From contig NC_079134.1 in the NCBI RefSeq assembly GCF_945859705.1, positions 63,776,437 to 63,840,436 of the forward strand: a stretch of 64,000 nt of DNA, written 5' to 3'. This stretch comes from Episyrphus balteatus. Taxonomy: Eukaryota; Arthropoda; Insecta; Diptera; Syrphidae. Each line of letters begins with the position of its first letter. The first letter of the stretch is position 1. Shown one piece after another: positions 11,496 to 22,122 of the stretch. A program made the position numbers and the translations under genes. The notes under the pieces are model-generated. The model did no database searches and was not told where the DNA came from. It saw only the letters and a program-made list of their open reading frames with translations.

Positions 11496-11735
11496 TTTGG
11501 AACATTGTTCAGAAAAACTTCTTAAATCCGGAACAACTTTCAAAATTTCAATTTTCGAAAAAAGGGCTCTAGGTTAAAAACGGTTTTTTGGCTCTTAAAC
11601 CTCCATTTTTGAAAATTTTTCAAAAAAAAATTTGGAACATTCCGGCACAAATCAGGAACAACCTGGAACAACTTTCAAAAATAACAATTTCAAAAAAAAG
11701 GGGGGCTAACTTCACAAACTCGAAAAGTTGCCATG
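11495..11735. repeat. Resumed degenerate repeat flanking the LINE
   Basis: The GGAACAACTTT and CGAAAAAAGGGCTC motifs of the left flank reappear at 11530-11570 and 11660-11710. The minus-strand LINE therefore split one block of this repeat. Confidence 0.5.
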
Positions 11736-11890
11736 TCGGCATGGCCGATGTTTGTGTGGATGCAATTAACGTGGATCTGTCATCAGTTAGACAATGGTCA
11801 GTTAAATGTGGTCTTACCTTAAAACTGCTAGGAAGCAAATGCCTTGTAATCTCTAAAGTAGAGTAACTAAAGCTCAAAAAATGACAATAT
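11735..11890 (+). pseudogene. Short RT thumb-region remnant of a LINE
   Basis: The frame reads DLSSVRQWSVKCGLTLKLLG then SKCLVISK, which matches the region just downstream of the YADD box in many non-LTR RTs (an LxxIxxWSxxNGLxLNxxKxKxLxI pattern). Only about 45 residues survive, joined to repeat DNA on the left. It is unrelated in position to the neighbouring minus-strand LINE. Confidence 0.5.
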
Positions 11891-13300
11891 TAGGTTACCC
11901 AACTGAACAGCTCTGATTTTGATGATCTTTTTTTTCAAACGTCGGTAATTAAAAATACTTTAAAGTCTAAAGATTAAAATTTTCCGTTGTTGCCGTTTTG
12001 ATTTTTTAAATTTAATTGAAGATTTTTATGAACAAAAAAAAATAATTTCCAAAAATTTTGCTTAAATTTCATAGATTTATTAATGTCAAAAGATTGTTTA
12101 GGCAATTAAAGGAAAACAATTATATGGAAAAGAAGGACAATCTTCCATCGTTTAGGCGATAAAAGCAATTTTCTCACAAATTGACTTCAAACAAAAAAAA
12201 AAAAAAACATTTGAACACAACGGCTACAACGGAGCTCCGCACAGTATGGCCAATCACGAATCTAGCTGCACAAAATTAATAACTCGCGTTAAATCGACTT
12301 TTTTTCTAAACAATTTTAAACAAATGAATGCGAATAGATAAAATTCTATAAAAAAGAAAGATTTTTTAAAAAGAAATCTATAATTTCTGCAAAAAGTGGG
12401 TGAAAATAGTGATGAAGAAAATGCATTTTTATAGTATTTGAATTTATGTTTCCGTAAACATATTCTATGATTGGATATACTTAATTATTTAAAAAAACGC
12501 TTGAAAAATCTCAATAAATAAAAACTCTATTGCTATTCACGAAAAAAGACAGGCAGAATAATTAGTTTTTATTAAGAAATAGAACTTTTACACACGTTTT
12601 TGACAGATGGCATACATGATTTATTTTCTCAATATCATGCTTTAAATTAAAATCTCAGCAATGATTTTAAATGAAATGCTTCACAATCATAAAAAATGGC
12701 ATCACCTTAAAAAATATCTGCAGATAATTTAAAAAAGTAACTCCTTTTTGTGCGATGCAAACTTGAAACATAAGGGCCTATTAAAAACAGCTAATAATTC
12801 TCTATATTTCTTCTTCTCTAAATTTCTTCGTGACCCTGGCCTTTTACACTTGCTTGCTTTTTGCATTGAACTTGTTTAAGATGTTCCGACAGAAAAGCAT
12901 CATTCATCAATGATAATGCCTCATTAGTTGAAAATTCCAGTGGTCTAGTGGTTCTAGAGGATCAGAACTTAATCTTTTATACATTTTGATCCTTCACTCA
13001 AAGAACATTTCGATAAATCCTTTCCGGTATTATTGGAATATGCTTTTTCAATTTTGCGGAGAGCGATTCTACTGATTTAAACTATTTTCTAATGGATAGG
13101 TGCACTAAGGAGACTTTTACACTTCCGTTTGTTATATTTTTCCCGTTTTTTTAGTTTTAAAAATTCTTTTCTACTTTTGTTTCACTATCTACTGTTTTGT
13201 TTATTTAGTTATCACATAATATTGGTCAAGCAGAATGAAATTCATGTTTAAAGAGGGGTCCAATGCGTCTTCCACCATTTTTGTCTTTTTTTCGCTTAAC
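11890..13300. other. AT-rich intergenic stretch, nothing recognised
   Basis: About 1.4 kb with no reading frame of note, no terminal repeats and no copies elsewhere in the window that I can see. It ends where the array sequence starts (TTGAAGCACAAAATTTTTAT at about 13301). Confidence 0.5.
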
Positions 13301-13963
13301 TTGAAGCACAAAATTTTTATTATGTTTTTATGTTTTTAATTTTTCTTTATTGTCAAAAATGTTCCAAAGATGATACCTGCTCATTAAAAGATCAAAAAAA
13401 CTGCCTTTTCGATCTTATTTGACAGTTTTGACACATTTTTCGAAAATTTGTTTTTTTGAAAATCTTGACTTCATTTAGAAAAGTGAAAAAAGTTGTATGG
13501 CGGTCGAGAAAACGCGAGATATGTTAATAGCTAATCTTAATGACAAAACTCCACAATACATTAATTAATTAATTTCAGACCGGAAAAATGTGGAAAAATT
13601 AACTATACCTCTATTGAAAAACAAAGATATTTTTTTTTGCACTTCCTAGCCTTCTTACAGAATTAATTTTTTTTTAAATAGTTGCAATGGTAATTAATAA
13701 ATAAAAATTATAATACTTTACCTCCAAATGTAGATTAACAATAAAAAAAAAAAACAATTACAACAATATAACTACCACAGCGTTTTTAATCGTCAACCAA
13801 ACTCAAGCGAAAAATAGAATACTTTGTATTATCTCCATCCAACTGTTGACAAGAACCAACTTTCAAGCTGAGCTTACGCTAATCCGAGATGAAAACAAAA
13901 AAACCAAACATGAATTACAGTTACCCATTGTATTGAGAAGCTCAACTCATGATTTAAAATCAT
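13301..13963. repeat. Leader segment of unit 0
   Basis: About 660 bp shared with every unit, for example the block GGCGGTCGAGAAAACGCGAG at about 13500, also found in all later units. No open frame of interest. It joins the LINE fragment through a ~115-bp stretch (about 13868-13967) that is missing in units 1-3 but present in units 0, 4 and 5. Confidence 0.65.
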
Positions 13964-15310
13964 GTGGCTAAACTTTTTTTTTCTATTTTGTCCAGTCAGA
14001 TTGGCGAATTACCACACTGTGCTCCGGTGCGAACTCGCTGTTGGTTTCTATATGAAAATAATATTCTTAAGCACAAGAATGTGATGTTTATTTGTGATGA
14101 TTGCAAAGAATATTTAAGAGTGATAATATCAAAAATGGATGATGTACTAAAAGCCGTAAATGAAAACAAAAAAGCATTAAATGAAATAAAAGATGTGTTA
14201 AAAGTGGTGAAGGACAATAGAGAGGCATTAAAAAAACAAGAAGAAGAAATAAAAGAACTAATGAGTTGTATGAAATTAATAAGAGGAAAAGAGTCAAATA
14301 GTGAAACAAAAAAAGTAAACGAACCGAAATCATATGCGGATATAATTGCAACAAAAAATGTACCCCCGATTATGGTGAAGCCTAATAATAGTCAAAATTG
14401 TGAAAAAACAAAAGAAGATTTAAAAGAAAAAATTAATCCAGCGGATCTGGCTATACAAATAAGTGGTATTTCTAAAAGTAAAGATGGAACAGTGTTTATT
14501 AGATGTGAAGATGAAGAATCTACAAGAAAAATGGAAAGTGAAGTTAAAGAAAAATTAGGTGAACATTATAAAGTAAATGTGCCGTCTTTGCAAGATCCAA
14601 AAATTGTTATTATAGGGGTACCTAGATAAAAATATTTATGAAAATAATCTTATCGAAATTATAGACAAAACAAAATAGAATTGATGGAAATTTAAAAATT
14701 ATCAAAACTTATAATAATTATAAAGATCCAAATAAGTATAACGCTATAGTGGAAATTGAAATGACTTTATTTAAACGAATTTTTAGAAGCGGAAAGAACA
14801 AGTTTGAATATTGGATGGAACAAGTGTACAGTGTACGATAAGATAAGTGTGCAAAAGATGTTTCAAGTGTTGGGGATTTAATCACAATGCAAAAGATTGT
14901 ACACATAAAATAACATGCCCAAAATGTAATGGTGAGCATAGATTCTAGGACTGCCATAGTGAAAAAAGTGAATGTGTGAATTGCTTAGTAACTATTCAAA
15001 AATTAAATCTTGATATTGATCCGTGCCATGATGCCAGGGATATAAATTGTCCAGTGTATTTGAAAAGAGTTGAAAGAGAGAGGGAGAAAGTTGCATATTA
15101 GCAACCAAAGTTTTTTCAATGCATGCAGTTAAATATCCAAGGCCTCATCAACAACTTTAGTGAGCTACAAAATAATATACTAGAAAATAAATTTGATATG
15201 GTAGTGCTAACAGAAACTCATATTGGAACAAAAGTGAATAATAAAGAAATAACTTTAAATGCATACCATATAATCAGATGTGAAACGACATCACCACACA
15301 CAGGTGGGCC
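13964..15310 (+). pseudogene. Unit 0 LINE fragment: ORF1 (PHD-like, coiled coil, CCHC) and endonuclease start
   Basis: The frame 13964-14629 (GTG start) encodes HCAPVRTRCWFLY...FICDDCKEYL, a PHD-like Cys/His cluster, followed by a Lys/Glu-rich coiled coil (VLKAVNENKKALNEIKDVLK) and a segment ending IVIIGV. After frame breaks, a CCHC knuckle region follows: CFKCWGFNHNAKDC and KITCPKCNGEHR, with a mutated site near 14945 (TAG for GAG). At 15123-15317 a second frame starts MQLNIQGLINNFSELQNNIL, the beginning of an apurinic-type endonuclease (LTETHIG contains the conserved ET). It stops abruptly at HTGGP where the foldback arm starts. This is ORF1 plus the first ~64 residues of ORF2 of a non-LTR element. 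RT is absent in all units. A pyrimidine tract ending CAG (13975-13995) sits just before the PHD-like part. Confidence 0.75.
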
Positions 15311-15497
15311 TATGTGAAGCTAGCTCCCCCAAATGCTAATTTTTTTTTCAAACCTGTCTGGTTCGATTGCTCTAGGTTAGTTTTAAAATTATAACGGAAT
15401 TATTTTTTTTCACCTCAAAAACCACAAAAAATAACTTTTTTTTATTCACTGTAAAAATTGTTGGTTTTGCACTGTGGTTCGATTGCCCAACGTTAGC
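15311..15497. repeat. Unit 1 arm terminus, interrupted by copia
   Basis: It starts TATGTGAAGCTAGCTCCCCC and continues to CCCAACGTTAGC, where the copia-type LTR begins. The arm resumes at 20252. The last five bases, TTAGC (15493-15497), are one copy of the copia target duplication. Confidence 0.8.
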
Positions 15498-15672
15498 TGT
15501 TGAGTAATTTATAGTATTCCTTCATTTCCCACTCATCCTTATCATATAACTATTATACATTATACCAGTTTATACTTTCATCTCATGACTTCTTTCAATA
15601 AAGCTTTTAGTCATTGTAAAGCATTCACAGCGGTTGGTCGTTTATTTATTCTGTTCGGTTATCTGTGCAACA
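15498..15672 (+). repeat. Copia-type 5' LTR
   Basis: 175 bp, TG...CA ends, with a polyadenylation-type AATAAA near 15597. Identical to the 3' LTR by eye. Confidence 0.93.
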
Positions 15673-15690
15673 GGTTATGGGCCCAGATCC
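15673..15690 (+). promoter_or_regulatory. Copia primer binding site, initiator tRNA-Met internal type
   Basis: GGTTATGGGCCCAG directly follows the LTR. Drosophila copia-type elements prime from an internal cut of initiator tRNA-Met and carry this same PBS core, which supports both the family call and an insect host. Confidence 0.8.
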
Positions 15691-15866
15691 ATATAAGAAT
15701 CAGAAATTAATATAACAGTTCTTGAAACCGCGTTATTTCTTGTTTGAGAAATTTGATTAATCTGCACGGAGAATACTTAAGAAGCAAGTTCAAAAAACGT
15801 AGAACGTTTGGTAGAAGCAGTGTAGGTATTGTGCGGGGATTAATTAGGAGTGCTTTACATTAGGAA

Positions 15867-18800
15867 ATGGCTGATAATAACGATAATAAAATTGAGAAGT
15901 TGGCTGGCCAGGAGCAGTGGAATTTATGGAAGTTCCAGGTAAAAATTCTGCTGAACGCCAGTGACTTACTCAGGTTTATCGATGGAGAAACTAGTTATCC
16001 GGTAGTTGGGGGGGCAATTAAGTCGGAAAATTTAGAGGCCAAGGTGAATGAATGGAAACGTGGGGACAGTAAGGCGCAGAAAATAATTGCCACTACTATG
16101 GCGTCGCAATCGCTTTTGCATATTATTAACTGCACAACTGCACGAGCCATGTGGTTAAAGCTCGAAACAGTTTATGAAGCCAAATCTAGGGAAAGTATAC
16201 ATATGCTTCAACAAAGGTTTTATATGTTTTCTATGGATCCTGCAGATGATGTGGCAACCCATATCTCAAAGCTGCAAGCGGTGGTACAACAGTTAGCGGA
16301 TGTTGGTGAAAAAATCTCCGATTCTATGATCGTCACAAAAATATTACTGACTTTACCTGAAAAGTACCATCACTTCTATAGCGCCTGGGAATCTACGGAT
16401 AAAGACAGTCAAACGCTTGAGAACTTGACTTCTAGGTTAGTTATGGAAGAAGCGCGATTTCAATCGCATCAAGTAGGTACAGATTCTAGTAACGCGTTGA
16501 TGGCAAGAAAGTTTCAGGGCCAGAGTGAGAAAAAGCAAGGCAAAGGGGGACATAAGTCAAAGCCAGGTAGATGTTTTTTGTGTAAGAAGAGTGGACACTG
16601 GAAACGCGATTGTCCAGAAAGGTCATCTAAAGGGCATCCAAATGCTAGTCGTGGGCAAGCTTTCATCTGTGAAGCGGAGGCAGCGGTACAGATCAACAAG
16701 CGAGACGAGTGGGTGTTAGATTCCGGAGCAACGGATCACATGACCAACAGGAGAGAGTGGCTGCTTGATTATACAGAACTGAAAACACCTATAGTTGTTC
16801 GCATAGGAAATGGGACCGCAATCAGTGCAATTGGTAAAGGTCGTATCAATGTGCTTTGTTTCGTCAATGACAGGTGGCAACAGAATCACATGACTGATGT
16901 GCTATATGTGCCAAAAATGCATGTGAACTTATTTTCATTAAGTACCGCTCTAGATAAGGGTTTACAGTTCATATCTGACGAGTCTAAATGCCAGTTATTA
17001 AGAAACGGAACAACACTTGCAGTGGGAGTACGGGATTCAAAGCTTTTTAAGCTTCTGATAAAAGTGGAATCGTTCGATGTTAATGACGTCACTGCAAATA
17101 TAGCTGAAAAGAGAAAAGACACGTTACAACTTTGGCATGAAAAACTTGCGCATCAGAATATTAATCAAGTACGTCATGTTTTAAGAGATCTTCAAATTCC
17201 GTTTGATGATGACAAAGAGTTCTTCTGCGAAGGTTGCATGTATGGAAAGCAACATCGAAAACCATTTAAGCTGAGTCAAAGCAAAACTACATGTGTTCTA
17301 GAACTGGTTAGCACTGATGTTTGTGGCCCGATGCAACAGCAGTCTATAGGAGGCTCACGATATTTTCTTTTGCTCAAGGACAATTTTTCCCATTTCAGAA
17401 AGGTTTATTTTATGAAAGAAAAATCTGAGGTGTCAAAATTTCTGAAAATTTATTTGCAAGAAGTTGAAACTGAGACAGGCAATCGTGTTAAGGTATTGAG
17501 AAGTGATAATGGGCTGGAATTTATGAATCGAGATGTTCAAAGCTTGTTACTCTCAAAGTGCATTAAACGTCAGACAACTGTTCCTTATACTCCCGAACAA
17601 AATGGTTCCGCCGAACGGGAGATGAGGACAATTATGGAAGCTGCTAGGTCTATGATTCATTCTGAGAATCTGGGTTACAAATTTTGGGCTGAGGCGGTTA
17701 ACACCGCTGTGCATATTTTAAATAGAACAGGTACGAGCACTGTACAAGGAAAAACTCCCTTCGAGCTGTGGTTTAATTCGAAGCCTGACATTCAGTATTT
17801 TAGAGTTTTTGGAACGGAAGTGTTCGTCCATATACCAGACCAAAAAAGGCGTAAACTTGACGCAAAATCTGAAAAGGGGTACTTTGTTGGCTATCAGGAG
17901 GGCGTGAAAGGATTTCGCGTCTTCATTCCAGAAACAAATAAAATCGAGATCTCGCGCAATGTTGTCTTCAATAATAAATCTTCTGCAGTTAAAGAAAGAA
18001 ATTCGGCGTCTGTTGATATAAATGAAGTAGATGATGGTTCAGACTTTCATGGTGATTCAACTAAAAAAATCGTGCAACCACATTTGAGTGATGACGTTTC
18101 AGAGTTGGTTCTATCAGAACGCGAGAATACGGCTGTAAGTTTATGTGACGGTGAAGAGTCAGCAGGGAAAAGTGTCCAACCTGTTTTGATTGACGATGAT
18201 TCAGACAAAACTTCCAACGAATCGCAGGAATCAAGTGAAAATTTGGACGATGGCGATAATTATTCTGATGCTATGAATACATCCTTCGAGTTAGATTCTG
18301 AAGATTCTCCAGATGGTTCCACCCCTACGAGGAGATCCGTTGGTATTCCAGGCAGGCTAAGAAGTAAGACTCGTGATGCAGGTAACATGCATTTTACTGT
18401 TTGCGAAAGCTTAGCTTTTATTTCCGAAGCTGAAACTCCTTTGAGTTTTGAAGATGCTGTAAGTTGTCCTGATTCAAGTAAGTGGAGGTCAGCCATGGAT
18501 GAAGAAATTTCTTCTCTCAAGAAAAACTCTACATGGGAGCTGGTTAGTTTACCTGAAAACCGAAAGTTGGTGGACACAAAGTGGGTTTTTCAGAAAAAGT
18601 GCGCAACAGCTATTGAGGATGTCCGTTTCAAAGCCAGGCTTGTTGCTCGTGGCTTTAGTCAACAGTATGGAATAGATTATTCGGAAACGTTTAGTCCTGT
18701 TGCCAAATTTTCTTCGGTGAGGGTTTTATTGAGCCTTACAGCAGCAGAAAATTTGCATATCATGCAATTTGACGTGAAGACGGCGTTCTTAAATGGCAAG

Positions 18801-19979
18801 ATTGACGAGGAAATTTACGTGCAGCAACCTAAAGGATATGACGACAACAGTGGGCGAGTATGTAAACTACAAAAGAGCTTGTATGGCCTCAAGCAATCTT
18901 CACGCTGTTGGAACCAGACGTTTACGAAATTGTTGCGAGACTTTGGCTTAAAACAAATTGATGCTGATTCTTGTGTTTTCTCAAGCTACGACAAGAAGAA
19001 GAAGATCATTCTAGCTATTTACATCGATGATGGTCTCATGGCAGCGGCTGATAAGAGTGATATAGTCAAACTTTGTGACTACTTAAAAATAAACTTCGAA
19101 ATCAAAGTTTTTCCAGCCAAACACTTTTTAGGGCTGGAAATAAGACGATTGAGGGACGGTTCTATTCATCTTAGTCAGTCAATGTTCGCAGCGAAAATCG
19201 TTGAAAAGTTTAATCTAATGGATGCGGCTGTGGTGTCGACTCCTGCTGACCCTACAATCAATGCAGCAGATATAACGGAAAATAGAAAGGAAGAGATCAG
19301 GTTTCCGTATCGTCAAGCTGTTGGCAGCTTAATGTATTTGATGGTGGCAACTCGTCCAGACTTGGCTTTTGCAGTTGGTTGCGTTAGCCGTTATCTAGAG
19401 AAACCATCCATCATTCATGTAAACATGGTTAAGCGCATTCTGAGATATGTCAAGGGGACCCTAAAATATGGTATATTTTTTGAATCAAAATTAAATTTAA
19501 CTTTGAGTTGTTATAGCGATGCGGACTATGCTGGAGATGTTAGTACTCGGCGCTCCACAAGTGGGTTCGTGTTTCTATTGGGCTCAAGTTGCATAACATG
19601 GGCTTCTCAACGACAGAAATGTGTCTCCCTCTCAACAACCGAGTCGGAGTATGTCGCAGCGTCGGAAGCAGTTAAAGAGTTGGTCTGGATGAAACAACTT
19701 CTGACAGAATTATTACCAAGCCAACAAATTAAAGTTGTTCTTTATGTCGACAACCAAGGAGCTATTCGTCTTATTCGAAATCCCGAGTTTCATAAAAGGA
19801 CGAAACATATTGATGTCCGTTTCCACTTCATCCGCGAAAAATATGCTAGTGGAATGTTCGAATTGGAATATGTTCATACTAGCAATCAAATAAGCGATAT
19901 CTTCACTAAACCATTGCAAAAAGATAGATTTTTTCGTCTAAGATATTTAATGCATTTAATCAATCTTAAAGAGAATTAA
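15867..19979 (+). CDS. Copia-type gag-pol polyprotein, intact
   Basis: 1,370 residues in one frame, ATG at 15867, 194 bp after the 5' LTR. Gag: a UBN2-like region at about 10-200 and a CCHC knuckle (C236-X2-C239-X4-H244-X4-C249). Aspartic protease: DSGATD at 285-290. Integrase: HHCC (H424, H429, C454, C457) then D484, D547, E583. A long acidic linker at about 705-820. RT at about 901-1140 with D969 and YIDD at 1052-1055. RNase H at about 1212-1330 with D1218, E1259, D1295, D1316. The domain order PR-IN-RT-RH is diagnostic of copia (Pseudoviridae). All catalytic residues are present and there is no internal stop, so it could be functional. In Drosophila copia, gag is expressed from a spliced RNA; I did not identify splice sites here. 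Confidence 0.95.
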   Translation: MADNNDNKIEKLAGQEQWNLWKFQVKILLNASDLLRFIDGETSYPVVGGAIKSENLEAKVNEWKRGDSKAQKIIATTMASQSLLHIINCTTARAMWLKLETVYEAKSRESIHMLQQRFYMFSMDPADDVATHISKLQAVVQQLADVGEKISDSMIVTKILLTLPEKYHHFYSAWESTDKDSQTLENLTSRLVMEEARFQSHQVGTDSSNALMARKFQGQSEKKQGKGGHKSKPGRCFLCKKSGHWKRDCPERSSKGHPNASRGQAFICEAEAAVQINKRDEWVLDSGATDHMTNRREWLLDYTELKTPIVVRIGNGTAISAIGKGRINVLCFVNDRWQQNHMTDVLYVPKMHVNLFSLSTALDKGLQFISDESKCQLLRNGTTLAVGVRDSKLFKLLIKVESFDVNDVTANIAEKRKDTLQLWHEKLAHQNINQVRHVLRDLQIPFDDDKEFFCEGCMYGKQHRKPFKLSQSKTTCVLELVSTDVCGPMQQQSIGGSRYFLLLKDNFSHFRKVYFMKEKSEVSKFLKIYLQEVETETGNRVKVLRSDNGLEFMNRDVQSLLLSKCIKRQTTVPYTPEQNGSAEREMRTIMEAARSMIHSENLGYKFWAEAVNTAVHILNRTGTSTVQGKTPFELWFNSKPDIQYFRVFGTEVFVHIPDQKRRKLDAKSEKGYFVGYQEGVKGFRVFIPETNKIEISRNVVFNNKSSAVKERNSASVDINEVDDGSDFHGDSTKKIVQPHLSDDVSELVLSERENTAVSLCDGEESAGKSVQPVLIDDDSDKTSNESQESSENLDDGDNYSDAMNTSFELDSEDSPDGSTPTRRSVGIPGRLRSKTRDAGNMHFTVCESLAFISEAETPLSFEDAVSCPDSSKWRSAMDEEISSLKKNSTWELVSLPENRKLVDTKWVFQKKCATAIEDVRFKARLVARGFSQQYGIDYSETFSPVAKFSSVRVLLSLTAAENLHIMQFDVKTAFLNGKIDEEIYVQQPKGYDDNSGRVCKLQKSLYGLKQSSRCWNQTFTKLLRDFGLKQIDADSCVFSSYDKKKKIILAIYIDDGLMAAADKSDIVKLCDYLKINFEIKVFPAKHFLGLEIRRLRDGSIHLSQSMFAAKIVEKFNLMDAAVVSTPADPTINAADITENRKEEIRFPYRQAVGSLMYLMVATRPDLAFAVGCVSRYLEKPSIIHVNMVKRILRYVKGTLKYGIFFESKLNLTLSCYSDADYAGDVSTRRSTSGFVFLLGSSCITWASQRQKCVSLSTTESEYVAASEAVKELVWMKQLLTELLPSQQIKVVLYVDNQGAIRLIRNPEFHKRTKHIDVRFHFIREKYASGMFELEYVHTSNQISDIFTKPLQKDRFFRLRYLMHLINLKEN

Positions 19980-20065
19980 CTAACGTAATTTCTAAAGTAA
20001 AATTGTAATGCTTGAATTTTTTTTTTAAATTTTATTTTGAAATTGTTAATTAATGAAATACTTAT

Positions 20066-20076
20066 AAAAGTGGGAG
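20066..20076 (+). promoter_or_regulatory. Copia polypurine tract
   Basis: AAAAGTGGGAG lies immediately before the 3' LTR start TGTTGAG; it is the expected primer site for plus-strand synthesis. Confidence 0.85.
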
Positions 20077-20251
20077 TGTTGAGTAATTTATAGTATTCCT
20101 TCATTTCCCACTCATCCTTATCATATAACTATTATACATTATACCAGTTTATACTTTCATCTCATGACTTCTTTCAATAAAGCTTTTAGTCATTGTAAAG
20201 CATTCACAGCGGTTGGTCGTTTATTTATTCTGTTCGGTTATCTGTGCAACA
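20077..20251 (+). repeat. Copia-type 3' LTR
   Basis: 175 bp, identical by eye to 15498-15672, followed by the target duplication TTAGC. Confidence 0.93.
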
Positions 20252-21972
20252 TTAGCCCAGGATAGCCCAACTTTTTTTTCTTGATTGCACTATTTTTTCA
20301 AAAGATACAACAAAAACTTTTTTCCATATCAGAAACCGAAAAAATTTTAATTTTTTTTTCCTGTGAAAAAATCGTTAGCTTAAAAAAGTGGTTTGTTTGC
20401 CCAAGGTTAGCTCAGGATAGCCCAACTTTTATTTTTGCTATACTACGCTTAGTTTAAAAATTATAGAAGAATTAGTTTTTATTCACCACACCAAAAAAAA
20501 AAGTACGTTTACACCTCAGTGACCCTTCTTTAATTTATAATTAAGAACAATTAAATCAACTGGTGTTTGCATTGCGCCTCAAATGTTTTTAATTTGAATT
20601 AACATTTTTACTTGATTGAATGTAGTCCATTTAACATTCCTGTTAAGAAGCTTAAGTTGACATTTAACATTTAAAACCACAACCTAAAAATAATTTTTCA
20701 AGTCTCAAAATCAATTATTTCTTTGTTTGCCATATGAGTACCTAGAAAAGCTACATGCATAGTAAAATATATCCAAACGTATTTCAAAAGTAACAACAAA
20801 TATGAAATGGTGTGAAGTGATTTCTTTTTCAGAACACGAAAAAACACTTTTTTCAAAGTACCAACTTCTTAAAAATCAAAATTTGTTTTTTCAGTGTAAA
20901 ATGCATCCTTTTTTCATTTTTTCTCAATTAACCATTCTAATTCCAACTAATTACATCACTTTTTTTCGTTAGCCCACCCTTAGTTTAAAAGTTATAACAA
21001 AAAACTTTTTTTAAAGTACCTACCAACTTCTTAAAAATCAAAATTTGTTTTTTTCAGTGTAAAATTAATCCTTTTTTCATTTTTACTGAACTAACCATTC
21101 TAATTCCAACAAATAACTTTTTTTCGTTAGGCCACCCTTAGTTTTAAAGTTATAACAAAAAACTTTTTTCAAAGTGTCAACTTCTTAAAAATCAAAATTT
21201 GTTTTTTTCAGTATAAAATTAATCCTTTTTTCATTTTTAATCAATTAACCATTCTAATTCCAACAAATAACATCACCTTTTTTCGTTAGCCCACCCTTAG
21301 TTTAAAAGTTATAACAAAAAACTTTTTTCAAAGTACCTACCAACTTCTTAAAAATCAAAATTTGTTTTTTCCAGTGTAAAATGTATCCTTTTTCATTTTT
21401 TGAAGCACAAAATTTTTATTATGTTTTTATGTTTTTAATTTTTCTTTATTGTCAAAAATGTTCCAAAGATGATACCTGCTCATTAAAAGATCAAAAAAAC
21501 TGCCTTTTCGATCTTATTTGACAGTTTTGACACATTTTTCGAAAATTTGTTTTTTTTGAAAATCTTGACTTCATTTAGAAAAGTGAAAAAAGTTGTATGG
21601 CGGTCGAGAAAACGCGAGATATGTTAATAGCTAATCTTAATGACAAAACTCCACAATACATTAATTAATTAATTTCAGACCGGAAAAATGTGGAAAAATT
21701 AACTTTACCTCTATTGAAAAACAAAGATATTTTTTTTGCACTTCCTAGCCTTCTTACAGAATTAATTTTTTTTTAAATAGTTGCAATGGTAATTAATAAA
21801 TAAAAATTATAATACTTTACCTCCAAATGTAGATTAACAATAAAAAAAAAACAATTACAACAATAAAACTACCACAGCGTTTTTAATCGTCAACCAAACT
21901 CAAGCGAAAAATAGAATACTTTGTATTATCTCCATCCAACTGTTGACAAGAACCAACTTTCAAGCTAAACTT
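20252..21972. repeat. Unit 1 arm (subrepeats) and leader
   Basis: It continues the arm split by copia. At least three ~157-bp subrepeats are marked by AGTTATAAC near 20988, 21149 and 21306, each with GTTAG(C/G)CCACCCTTAG and CAGT(G/A)TAAAAT. The leader starts at about 21402. The ~115-bp stretch before the LINE part is deleted here (TTTCAAGCTAAAC at 21957-21969). Confidence 0.7.
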
Positions 21973-22122
21973 TTTTTTTCTATTTTGTCCAGTCAGATTG
22001 GCGAATTACCACACTGTGCTCCGGTGCGAACTCGCTGTTGGTTTCTATATGAAAATAATATTCTTAAGCACAAGAATGTTATGTTTATTTGTGATGATTG
22101 CAAAGAATATTTAAGAGTGATA

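Larger units (their letters stand above)
15498..20251 (+). mobile_element. Complete copia-type LTR retrotransposon
   Basis: A 4,754-bp element with two 175-bp LTRs that I read as identical, beginning TGTTGAG and ending GCAACA, flanked by the 5-bp target duplication TTAGC (15493-15497 and 20252-20256). It has a PBS, a polypurine tract and one unbroken 1,370-codon gag-pol frame. Identical LTRs and an intact frame indicate a very recent insertion, later than the formation of unit 1 since it splits that unit's arm and is absent from the other units. Confidence 0.95.

Noticed and set aside
12940..12990. tRNA-like A-box (TGGTCTAGTGGTTC)
   Set aside because: No matching B-box or cloverleaf partner downstream; a chance match or a very decayed SINE at most.
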